A stretch of 7,099 nt of DNA, taken from positions 1 through 7,099 of the forward strand of contig JBBQHI010000074.1 in the NCBI GenBank assembly GCA_038323835.1, written 5' to 3'. The notes beneath the pieces were generated by a model. That model saw only the letters and a list, made by a program, of their open reading frames with translations. It was not told the DNA's origin and searched no databases. Both the position numbers and the translations under genes were made by a program. Source of the stretch: JACVRW01 sp038323835. Its GTDB lineage: Bacteria > Actinomycetota > Thermoleophilia > Solirubrobacterales > Thermoleophilaceae. Of this stretch, positions 1-5,886 are shown piece by piece. Each line of letters opens with the position of its first letter. Position 1 is the stretch's first letter.

Positions 1-19
1 GCCTGATCACCGATCAGGC
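1..19. repeat. Perfect 8-bp inverted repeat with 3-base loop
   Basis: GCCTGATC at 1-8 and GATCAGGC at 12-19 are exact reverse complements around ACC. No T-run follows on the + strand (next bases are TCCGCTCC), and the left flank is outside the window. It could be the stem of a terminator for an upstream gene, a terminator read from the other side, or a small operator. The structure is certain; the role is not. Confidence 0.6.
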
Positions 20-99
20 TCCGCTCCTCGCCGGCATGGCTGCGGTGCTCGCCCGGCCGGCGCCCGGGCTGCGCTCCTCCCTCGGGCCGGGGCTCTGGG

Positions 100-105
100 T
101 AACGT
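100..105 (+). promoter_or_regulatory. Possible -10 element (TAACGT) for a leaderless amine oxidase transcript
   Basis: TAACGT matches the actinobacterial TANNNT -10 pattern and ends 8 bases before the ATG at 114. Transcription would then begin at or just before the start codon. No Shine-Dalgarno-like sequence precedes that ATG or the in-frame ATG at 36, which fits leaderless translation. No good -35 box is visible, so this is a weak call from spacing and a short degenerate motif. Confidence 0.25.
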
Positions 106-113
106 GCGCGGGC

Positions 114-1478
114 ATGCCGGGCCCGGACGAGCGGAGTGCCGACGTGGTGGTGATCGGGGCCGGCCTCGCCGGCCTGTCGGCGGCGCGCGAGGTGGCCGCG
201 GCGGGCGCCTCGGTGGTGGTTGTGGAAGCTCGTGATCGCGTCGGGGGCTGGGTGCTGAACGAGGACATCGGCGGGGGCAAGGTGGTGGAGGTCGGGGCCG
301 AGTGGATCGGGCCCACCCAGGACCGGCTCGCCGCGCTGGCAACAGAGCTCGGAGTGGAGACCTTCCCCACCTGGGTGCAGGGCAAGAGCGTGCTCGAGCG
401 CTCGGGACGGCTCAGCACCTACCGGGGCACAGTCCCCCGCGTCAACCCACTCGTCCTCGTGGACGTCGGCCAGGCGCAGCTCCGGCTGAACCGCATGGCG
501 CGGCGGGTGCCCCTGGACGCGCCCTGGGAGGCACCCGGCGCCGAGCGGCTCGACGCGCAGACCGCCGACACCTGGCTGCGCCGCAACGTGCGTACCCGTG
601 CCGGCCGCGCACTGCTCGAGCTGGGCATCGAGGCGGTGTGGGCGGCCGAGCCCGCGGACGTGTCGCTGCTCCACGTCCTCTTCTACATCCATTCCGCGGG
701 CAGCCTCGAGATGCTCTTCGACACCGCGGGCGGTGCACAGCAGGACCGCTTCGTCGGCGGCTCGCAGCTCGTGCCGCTGAGAGCGGCGGAGGCGCTGGGC
801 GCCGAGCGCATCCTGCTCGGGGCGCCCGTGCGGGCCATCGCCCACGGTGACGGCGGAGTGGTGGTGCGCGCCGACGGGGTCGACGTGCGCGCCCGGCGGG
901 TCGTGGTGGCGATCGCGCCCACCCTGGCCGGCCGGATCGCCTACGACCCGCCCCTGCCCGGCTACCGCGACCAGCTCACCCAGCGCATGCCGCTCGGCAC
1001 GGTGATCAAGTGTATGGCCCTCTACGACGAGCCCTTCTGGCGAGCCGACGGACTCTCGGGCGAGGCCATCAGCGACGTCGGGCCGGTGAAGGTCACCTAC
1101 GACAACTCGCCACCGGACGGCTCGCCCGGAGTGCTGCTCGGCTTCCTCGAGGGGCGCCACGCCCGGCAGCTCGGCCACGTGCCGCAGGCCGAGCGCAGGA
1201 GGGCCGTACTGGATTGCTTCGGCCGCCTCTTCGGGGCCCGCGCCCGGGAGCCGTCGGGATACGTCGAGCATCTGTGGGCCGACGACGAGTGGTCGCGCGG
1301 GTGCTACGGCTGCCACATGCCCACCGGCGCCTGGACGAACTACGGGCCCGCCCTGCGCGAGCCGATCGGCCCGATTCAGTGGGCCGGCGCCGAGCACGCC
1401 ACCGTGTGGAACGGCTACATGGACGGGGCGGTGAGGTCGGGTCAGGAGACGGGCCGCGAGGTCCTCGCCCGCCTCTAG
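114..1478 (+). CDS. Flavin monoamine oxidase family protein (FAD-dependent amine oxidase)
   Basis: This predicted 454-residue soluble flavoenzyme would oxidise an amine to an imine, releasing H2O2. The N-terminal Rossmann motif GAGLAGL (residues 15-21) is followed by the ribose-binding Glu38 and the ARDRVGG stretch. GPTQDR near 66-71 and MPLGTVIKC near 292-300 closely resemble animal MAO. Lys299 matches the MAO lysine that contacts flavin N5. Cys397-Tyr398 sits in a GCY motif equivalent to the MAO cysteine carrying 8-alpha-cysteinyl FAD, and Tyr435 in GYMDGAV matches the second aromatic-cage tyrosine. Covalent FAD is therefore likely, by inference. Trp46 replaces the usual Arg in the DRVGGR motif. 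There is no C-terminal membrane anchor, unlike mitochondrial MAO. An in-frame ATG at 36 would add 26 Ala/Gly/Pro-rich residues with no family resemblance, so I prefer 114. The substrate is unknown and the gene stands alone, 85 bases from its neighbour. Confidence 0.9.
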   Translation: MPGPDERSADVVVIGAGLAGLSAAREVAAAGASVVVVEARDRVGGWVLNEDIGGGKVVEVGAEWIGPTQDRLAALATELGVETFPTWVQGKSVLERSGRLSTYRGTVPRVNPLVLVDVGQAQLRLNRMARRVPLDAPWEAPGAERLDAQTADTWLRRNVRTRAGRALLELGIEAVWAAEPADVSLLHVLFYIHSAGSLEMLFDTAGGAQQDRFVGGSQLVPLRAAEALGAERILLGAPVRAIAHGDGGVVVRADGVDVRARRVVVAIAPTLAGRIAYDPPLPGYRDQLTQRMPLGTVIKCMALYDEPFWRADGLSGEAISDVGPVKVTYDNSPPDGSPGVLLGFLEGRHARQLGHVPQAERRRAVLDCFGRLFGARAREPSGYVEHLWADDEWSRGCYGCHMPTGAWTNYGPALREPIGPIQWAGAEHATVWNGYMDGAVRSGQETGREVLARL

Positions 1479-1498
1479 CTCGGCGAGTTCAGAAACAC

Positions 1499-1523
1499 GT
1501 TTAGCCAGATCCGCCCTCGGTAC
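1499..1523 (+). promoter_or_regulatory. Candidate sigma-B/F-type (general stress) promoter upstream of the PfpI gene
   Basis: GTTT at 1499-1502, a 15-base spacer, then CGGTAC at 1518-1523. This resembles the actinobacterial general-stress sigma pattern GNNT-N14-16-GGGTAC/T with one mismatch in the -10 box. Transcription would start near 1530, leaving a leader of roughly 34 bases that contains the ribosome binding site. It is the best promoter-like arrangement in the 85-base gap, but the motif is short and the match is by eye. Confidence 0.35.
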
Positions 1524-1550
1524 CCGGATAGACACGGCAGGACTCGATGA

Positions 1551-1555
1551 AGGAG
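1551..1555 (+). promoter_or_regulatory. Ribosome binding site of the DJ-1/PfpI gene
   Basis: AGGAG inside the purine-rich run AAGGAGAGGGA, 8 bases before the ATG at 1564. It is a strong Shine-Dalgarno sequence that fixes this start. Confidence 0.8.
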
Positions 1556-1563
1556 AGGGACGG

Positions 1564-2151
1564 ATGTCAGGCAAGCTTGATGGCAAGCGTGTGGCTTTTC
1601 TCGCCACCGACGGTGTGGAGCAGGTCGAGCTCACCGAGCCGTGGAAGGCGGTGGAGGCCGCCGGCGCAACGCCCGAGCTGATCTCGCTGGAGGACGGCGA
1701 GGTGCAGGGCTTCAACCACCTCGACAAGGCCGACTCCTTCAAGGTGGACCGGACCGTGTCCGACGCCGAGGAGTCCGACTACGACGGTCTGGTGCTGCCC
1801 GGCGGCGTGGCCAATCCCGACGCTCTGCGCACCGATGAGGACGCTGTGGCCTTCGTCCGCGCGTTCTTCGTGGCCGGCAAGCCCGTCGGCGTGATCTGTC
1901 ACGGACCGTGGACGCTCGTGGAGGCCGACGTGGTCCGGGACCGGACCATCACCTCGTGGCCCAGCCTCAAGACCGACATCCGCAACGCCGGCGGGAACTG
2001 GGTGGACGAGGAGGTCCACGTGGACGAAGGCCTCGTGTCGAGCCGCAACCCGGACGACCTCCCGGCCTTCTGCGACAAGGTGGTCGAGGAGATCGCCGAG
2101 GGCCGGCACGAGGAGCAGGCCCTGCAGACCTCGGGCTCCAGCACGCAGTAG
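1564..2151 (+). CDS. DJ-1/PfpI family protein (type 1 glutamine amidotransferase-like)
   Basis: This is a 195-residue single-domain protein of the DJ-1/PfpI superfamily. The opening strand KRVAFLATDGVEQVEL (8-23) matches the family start, and Glu22 lies where DJ-1 has its conserved active-site glutamate. LVLPGGVANPDALR (around 78-91) is the typical glycine-rich loop. The nucleophile elbow VICHGPW places Cys112 with His113 beside it, the usual Cys-His pair. TSWPSLKTDIRNAGGNWVD (about 131-149) is a stretch typical of the PfpI/general stress protein 18 branch. Members have been described as proteases, chaperones, deglycases or glyoxalases, and the sequence alone does not choose among them. There is no signal peptide or membrane segment, so it is cytoplasmic. 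It appears monocistronic: it has its own strong ribosome binding site, a possible stress promoter and a terminator just after the stop. The last ~15 residues are polar and probably disordered. Confidence 0.93.
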   Translation: MSGKLDGKRVAFLATDGVEQVELTEPWKAVEAAGATPELISLEDGEVQGFNHLDKADSFKVDRTVSDAEESDYDGLVLPGGVANPDALRTDEDAVAFVRAFFVAGKPVGVICHGPWTLVEADVVRDRTITSWPSLKTDIRNAGGNWVDEEVHVDEGLVSSRNPDDLPAFCDKVVEEIAEGRHEEQALQTSGSSTQ

Positions 2152-2173
2152 CCGCAACCACAAACACTTCAAG

Positions 2174-2206
2174 CACGGGCGCCCTCGAGGCGCCCCGTGT
2201 CTTTTC
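2174..2206 (+). terminator. Rho-independent terminator after the PfpI gene
   Basis: CACGGGCGCC (2174-2183) pairs with GGCGCCCCGTG (2189-2199) around the loop CTCGA, with a single bulged C at 2196. The stem is followed by the T-rich tract TCTTTTC (2200-2206). It begins 22 bases after the PfpI stop codon. The stem is GC-rich with a correctly placed U-tract, the classic intrinsic terminator form. Confidence 0.85.
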
Positions 2207-2221
2207 GTGACCTGTAGAACG

Positions 2222-3649
2222 ATGGCGCGCGTGTGGTGGGAGAACGCCGTGATCTACCAGGTCTACCCGCGCTCGTTCCAGGACTCGGACGGCGACGGCG
2301 TCGGTGACCTGCGCGGGATCGCTTCGCGGCTCGACCACCTGAGGTGGCTGGGGGTCGACGCCCTCTGGATGTCCCCGATCCATCCCTCGCCGATGGCGGA
2401 CTTCGGCTACGACGTGTCCGACTACCAGGACGTGGACCCGGCGTACGGCACGCTGGCCGACTTCGATGCCCTCGTGTCCGCAGCCGGCGAGAGGGGGCTG
2501 CGGCTGCTCATGGACCTGGTGCCGTGCCACACCTCCATCGAGCATCCGTGGTTCGCGGAGCACCCCGATTGGTACGTCTGGACCGGCCGGGCCAACAACT
2601 GGCGCTCCGCATTCGGCGGCTCCGCCTGGGAGCGCCTGGGCGACCGCTTCTACCTGCACTCGTTCTATCGCGAGCAGCCCGATCTGAACTGGCGCAACCC
2701 CGAGGTCGTGCGCGCCATGCAGGGCGTGCTCCGCTTCTGGCTCGAGCGGGGCGCCGACGGCTATCGCGTGGACGCGCTCGACCGCCTGCTCAAGGACCCG
2801 CGGATGCGCGACGACCCGCCGGCCACCGAGGCCTTCGGCCTGCCCGTGCCCGACTTCCTGGCCGATCTTGCGCCCGTCCACTCGAGGAACGCGCCGGACA
2901 TAGGTTCGGCACTGGCCGCCATCCGCGAGGCCGCGGGCGATGCCCTGCTGGTGGGGGAGGTCTACCTGCCGGCGGCACGGTGGGAGCCCTACCTGTCGCA
3001 CCTCGACCGGGCCTTCGCCTTCGAGCTTCTGCACTCGCCCTGGGAGGCGGGTGCCCTGCGGGCGGCGATCGCCGCGAGCACGGCACGCCCTGACAGCGCG
3101 GCCTGGGCGATGTCGAACCACGACTTCGGCCGGCTCACCACTCGCTTCGGGCCCGAGAACGCGCGGGCGGCGGCCCTGATCCTGCTCACCCTGCCCGGGC
3201 CCGCGTTCATCTACCAGGGCGACGAGATCGGCCAGCGGGAGGGCCCGGACGGCACGCGCTGGGACCGCCACGGGCGCGACAGGCACCGTCACCCGATGCA
3301 GTGGGACAGCTCTCGCTCGGGGGGCTTCACCACGGGCGAGCCGTGGCTCGCGGCCGTGGACCCGGAGCGCACGAACGTGGAGGCCCAGCGCGGCGACCCG
3401 GCCTCCATGCTGAACCTCGTCCGCGAGCTGATCGCGGTGCGCCGCATGCTGGGCGAGGGGTTCGAGCTCGTGGACGCGGACCCGGGCGTGGTGGCCTATC
3501 GCCGCGGCGGTCACACCGTCGCGGTCAACACGACCGACGAGCCTCGCCCGGCCCCGGCCGGGCTGCCCGGCACGCTGCTCGCCACGTCGGGTCACGCCAT
3601 CCGAGGGGCCGTCCTGGCCCCTCATGCAGGAGTGATTTCAGAAGGTTGA
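2222..3649 (+). CDS. GH13 family alpha-glucosidase / oligo-1,6-glucosidase-type hydrolase
   Basis: This is a 475-residue glycoside hydrolase with the alpha-amylase (GH13) barrel. The N-terminus reads WWENAVIYQVYPRSF, followed by a DSDGDGVGDL loop (21-30) that commonly binds calcium in this group. Catalytic residues are the nucleophile Asp184 (GYRVDA), the acid/base Glu246 (LVGEVYL) and the transition-state Asp301 (SNHD). The region V motif QPDLN (152-156) is typical of oligo-1,6-glucosidase and neutral alpha-glucosidase subfamilies, suggesting short alpha-linked oligosaccharides. Region I reads DLVPCH, with Cys102 where nearly all relatives have Asn. It is shorter than the usual ~550 residues because the C-terminal beta domain is compact (about 390-475), yet it ends naturally in LAPHAGVI, so it looks complete. 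With no signal peptide it is cytoplasmic and would act on sugar imported by the adjacent transporter. An in-frame GTG at 2207 adds five residues; neither start has a clear ribosome binding site. Trehalose- or sucrose-related activity is not excluded. Confidence 0.92.
   Translation: MARVWWENAVIYQVYPRSFQDSDGDGVGDLRGIASRLDHLRWLGVDALWMSPIHPSPMADFGYDVSDYQDVDPAYGTLADFDALVSAAGERGLRLLMDLVPCHTSIEHPWFAEHPDWYVWTGRANNWRSAFGGSAWERLGDRFYLHSFYREQPDLNWRNPEVVRAMQGVLRFWLERGADGYRVDALDRLLKDPRMRDDPPATEAFGLPVPDFLADLAPVHSRNAPDIGSALAAIREAAGDALLVGEVYLPAARWEPYLSHLDRAFAFELLHSPWEAGALRAAIAASTARPDSAAWAMSNHDFGRLTTRFGPENARAAALILLTLPGPAFIYQGDEIGQREGPDGTRWDRHGRDRHRHPMQWDSSRSGGFTTGEPWLAAVDPERTNVEAQRGDPASMLNLVRELIAVRRMLGEGFELVDADPGVVAYRRGGHTVAVNTTDEPRPAPAGLPGTLLATSGHAIRGAVLAPHAGVISEG
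3603..3623 (+). repeat. Perfect hairpin inside the 3' end of the GH13 gene
   Basis: GAGGGGCC (3603-3610) and GGCCCCTC (3616-3623) are exact complements around GTCCT. The stem lies 23 bases before the GH13 stop codon. It is not followed by a run of Ts, only a mildly AT-rich stretch (ATTTCAG, then TTGATTAAAG), so it is not a textbook terminator. It could protect the 3' end of a processed mRNA, act as a weak terminator, or be a by-product of GC-rich coding sequence. Confidence 0.5.
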
Positions 3650-3675
3650 TTAAAGAAGTCGGTGCGGGGTAGGTT
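3646..3675 (+). promoter_or_regulatory. Weak sigma-70-like promoter candidate before the binding-protein gene
   Basis: TTGATT (3646-3651) resembles a -35 box and TAGGTT (3670-3675) fits the TANNNT -10 form, separated by 18 bases. The patch at 3630-3660 is clearly more AT-rich than its surroundings. If used, transcription would begin near 3682, downstream of the GTG at 3662, so the protein would have to start further in. By-eye match only. Confidence 0.25.
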
Positions 3676-4939
3676 GCTCTCGAGGGAGAGAGAGAAGCTG
3701 CACGGAAGGCACCTACTTGCTGTAATCGCGACACTCACGCTGTCGGTGCTTTCGGCGTGCGGAAGCAGCGAGGGCGGCGGTGGGGCACGCTCCATCAACT
3801 GGTACGTGTTCAACGAGCCGGGCGGCTCCTATGACGCCGCCGTGGCCGACTGCAACAAGCAGGCAGGCGGCAAGTACCACATCAACTACGTGAAGCTGCC
3901 CACGGACGCGAACCAGCAGCGCGAACTGATCGTTCGCAGGCTCGCGGCCAAGGACGACAGCATCGACCTCATCGGCATGGACGTGATCTGGACCGCCGAG
4001 CTGGCCCAGGCGGGCTGGATCGAGCCGTGGGAGGGCGAGCGCAAGGCGGTCGCGGAGAAGGACAAGCTCTCCGGGCCGCTCAAGACGGTCCAGTACAAGG
4101 GCAAGACCTGGGCCATCCCCTTCACGAGCAACACCCAGCTTCTGTGGTACCGCAAGGACAAGGTGGACAAGCCCCCCGCGGACTTCACCTGGGACGAGAT
4201 GATCGACGACGCGGTGTCCAAGAACACGGCGGTCGAGGTGCAGGCGCGCCAGTACGAGGGACTCACCGTGTGGATCAACTCCCTGATCGCGGGCGCGGGC
4301 GGCCAGATCGTGGACCAGAACGCCGACGTGAAGGTCGACGACAGCGCCAAGAAGGCGGCCGAGATCGAGAGCAAGCTGGCCAATTCCAAGGCGGCCCCTC
4401 CGGGCATGTCCACCAACGCCGAGGACCAGGCGCGCCAGGGGTTCGAGTCCGGTCGCTCCGACTACCAGGTGAACTACCCGTTCGTATATCCGAGCGCGGC
4501 CATGGTGGGCAAGGACTTCCAGAAGAACATGGGCTGGGCCCGCTTCCCGCGGACCGAGAAGGACAGGCCCAGCCGGCCGCCGCTCGGCGGAATCAACATC
4601 GGCGTGTCCCACTACTCGAAGAAGCGCGACCTGGCCTTTGATGCGGCCGAGTGCCTCGCCCAGCCCAAGCACCAGGCGATCGCCGCCGAGAAGGGCGGAC
4701 TGCCGCCCACCACGCAGTCGGTCTACGACACGCCCACGGTCAAGAAGGCATATCCGTTCGCCGACGTGCTGCGTGCCTCGATCGAGGCAGCCGCTCCGCG
4801 CCCGGTGACCCCCGCGTACAGCGACATCTCGCTTGCGATCCAGAAGACCTTCAGTCCGCCCGACGGGGTGGATCCGAGCAACATCGTGAGCAAGCTGCGT
4901 GACCGGATGGACAAGGCGGCCGAGGGGAAGATCTTCTGA
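3662..4939 (+). CDS. ABC transporter extracellular sugar-binding lipoprotein (trehalose/maltose-type)
   Basis: This is a solute-binding protein of ABC transporter family 1, up to 425 residues. It is expected to be tethered outside the membrane by a lipidated cysteine and to hand sugar to the permeases encoded next. The hydrophobic stretch LLAVIATLTLSVL (18-30) leads into the lipobox LSAC with Cys33, followed by a Ser/Gly-rich linker. IDLIGMDVIWTAELAQAGWIEPW (in 101-123), AIPFTSNTQLLWYRK (151-165) and PLGGINIGV are typical of the trehalose/maltose and alpha-glucoside binding group. Two cysteines in the mature part (64 and 331) could form a disulfide. The start is uncertain. GTG 3662 gives a long charged leader and follows only a weak AAAGAAG. 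A TTG at 3674 and a CTG at 3698 are also in frame. The CTG sits 9 bases after GGGAG and would give an ideal 21-residue lipoprotein signal. It lies 12 bases after the GH13 stop and overlaps the next gene by one base. Confidence 0.9.
   Translation: MRGRLLSREREKLHGRHLLAVIATLTLSVLSACGSSEGGGGARSINWYVFNEPGGSYDAAVADCNKQAGGKYHINYVKLPTDANQQRELIVRRLAAKDDSIDLIGMDVIWTAELAQAGWIEPWEGERKAVAEKDKLSGPLKTVQYKGKTWAIPFTSNTQLLWYRKDKVDKPPADFTWDEMIDDAVSKNTAVEVQARQYEGLTVWINSLIAGAGGQIVDQNADVKVDDSAKKAAEIESKLANSKAAPPGMSTNAEDQARQGFESGRSDYQVNYPFVYPSAAMVGKDFQKNMGWARFPRTEKDRPSRPPLGGINIGVSHYSKKRDLAFDAAECLAQPKHQAIAAEKGGLPPTTQSVYDTPTVKKAYPFADVLRASIEAAAPRPVTPAYSDISLAIQKTFSPPDGVDPSNIVSKLRDRMDKAAEGKIF
4922..4928 (+). promoter_or_regulatory. 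Ribosome binding site of the first permease gene
   Basis: GAGGGGA lies inside the end of the binding-protein gene, 10 bases before the ATG at 4939. It supports that start in the TGATG overlap. Confidence 0.55.
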
Positions 4940-5886
4940 TGGAGGCCGCCAGCACGACCGAGACCCGCACCGCCACGCCGCCGGCCAAGAAGGGGATCAC
5001 CGACCGGGCCAAGGCCGAGCGCAAGCTCGCGTGGATGCTGTGCGCGCCGGCCGTGATCGCGATGCTGCTGGTCACCGGCTGGCCGATCCTCTACGCGCTG
5101 TACCTGTCCTTCCAGCGCTTCGACCTGCGCTTCCCGGACCAGAAGGAGTTCGTCGGCCTCTCGAACTACTCCGACGTGCTCACGTCCAGCACCTGGTGGT
5201 CGGACGTGTGGACCACGCTGATCATCACCGTCGTCTCGGTGTCCATTGAGCTCGTGCTGGGCATGCTGATCGCCCTGGTCATGCACCGCGCGATCTTCGG
5301 TCGCGGGCCGGTGCGCGCGGCGATCCTGATCCCGTACGGGATCATCACCGTGGTCGCGGCGTTCGCCTGGAAGTACGCGTTCGACCCCACCAGCGGGTTC
5401 GTCGCGGGCCTGCCGCTCATCTCCGACACGGCCCAGCCGCTGAACACCAAGGCGGGGTCGCTGCTCGTGATCATTCTCGCGGAGGTGTGGAAGACCACGC
5501 CGTTCATGGCGCTCCTGCTGCTCGCGGGGCTGGCGCTGGTGCCCGATGAGCTCCACGAGGCCGCGAAGGTCGACGGAGCAAGCACGCTCCAGCGGTTCTT
5601 CCGCATAACGATCCCGCTGATGAAGCCGGCGATCCTGGTGGCGCTGCTGTTCCGGACGCTGGACGCCTTCCGGATCTTCGACAACATCTACATCATCCAA
5701 CCGGGAGGTGCCCTCGGCACCGAGAGCGTCTCGATCCTCGGCTACAACGTCACCATCAACCGGGTGAATGTCGGGCTCGGCTCGGCCGTGTCCATCCTGA
5801 TCTTCATCTGCGTGATCCTGATCGCGATCTTCTTCGTCAAGGCGCTGGGCACGAGTACGGCGCAGCAGCGAGGGGAGGAGGCCTAG
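4939..5886 (+). CDS. Carbohydrate ABC transporter permease, MalF-like
   Basis: This is a 315-residue inner-membrane permease, one half of the sugar channel. A soluble N-terminus rich in Thr, Ala and Lys (1-29) is followed by six hydrophobic segments near 31-57, 92-115, 124-147, 173-201, 229-246 and 280-303. The cytoplasmic EAA loop that docks on the ATPase is seen as EAAKVDGAS (207-215), with Gly213 and the trailing ITIPLMKP. The six-helix layout and lack of a large periplasmic insertion match the compact MalF/LacF/UgpA-type permeases of Gram-positive sugar transporters rather than E. coli MalF. It starts within the stop codon of the binding-protein gene (TGATG), so the two are probably translationally coupled. 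Its stop directly abuts the start of the partner permease. Substrate specificity is inferred from the binding protein and GH13 neighbours. Confidence 0.93.
   Translation: MEAASTTETRTATPPAKKGITDRAKAERKLAWMLCAPAVIAMLLVTGWPILYALYLSFQRFDLRFPDQKEFVGLSNYSDVLTSSTWWSDVWTTLIITVVSVSIELVLGMLIALVMHRAIFGRGPVRAAILIPYGIITVVAAFAWKYAFDPTSGFVAGLPLISDTAQPLNTKAGSLLVIILAEVWKTTPFMALLLLAGLALVPDELHEAAKVDGASTLQRFFRITIPLMKPAILVALLFRTLDAFRIFDNIYIIQPGGALGTESVSILGYNVTINRVNVGLGSAVSILIFICVILIAIFFVKALGTSTAQQRGEEA
5871..5881 (+). promoter_or_regulatory. Ribosome binding site deciding the GTG start of the second permease
   Basis: AGGGGAGGAGG, at the 3' end of the first permease gene, ends 5 bases before the GTG at 5887. It is one of the strongest Shine-Dalgarno sequences in the window and supports the unusual zero-gap TAG-GTG junction. 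Confidence 0.75.

Noticed and set aside
36..113. N-terminal extension of the amine oxidase from ATG 36
   Set aside because: The 26 extra residues are low-complexity Ala/Gly/Pro/Leu with no family match, have no ribosome binding site and do not form a convincing export signal.
1464..1487. CTCGCC / GGCGAG inverted repeat across the amine oxidase stop as a terminator
   Set aside because: It has only 6 paired bases around a 12-base loop and no T-tract; expected by chance at this GC content.
1519..1524. GGTACC palindrome as an operator
   Set aside because: It is only 6 bp, with flanks that do not extend the symmetry well; better explained as part of the possible -10 region.
1967..3625. 552-codon open frame on the - strand opposite the GH13 gene
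   Set aside because: It lies fully antisense to a clear GH13 gene, is rich in Arg, His, Val and Gly as expected of a GC-rich shadow frame, and shows no recognisable domain.
3713..4672. 319-codon open frame on the - strand opposite the binding-protein gene
   Set aside because: Same shadow pattern; the sense frame has a lipobox and family motifs throughout.
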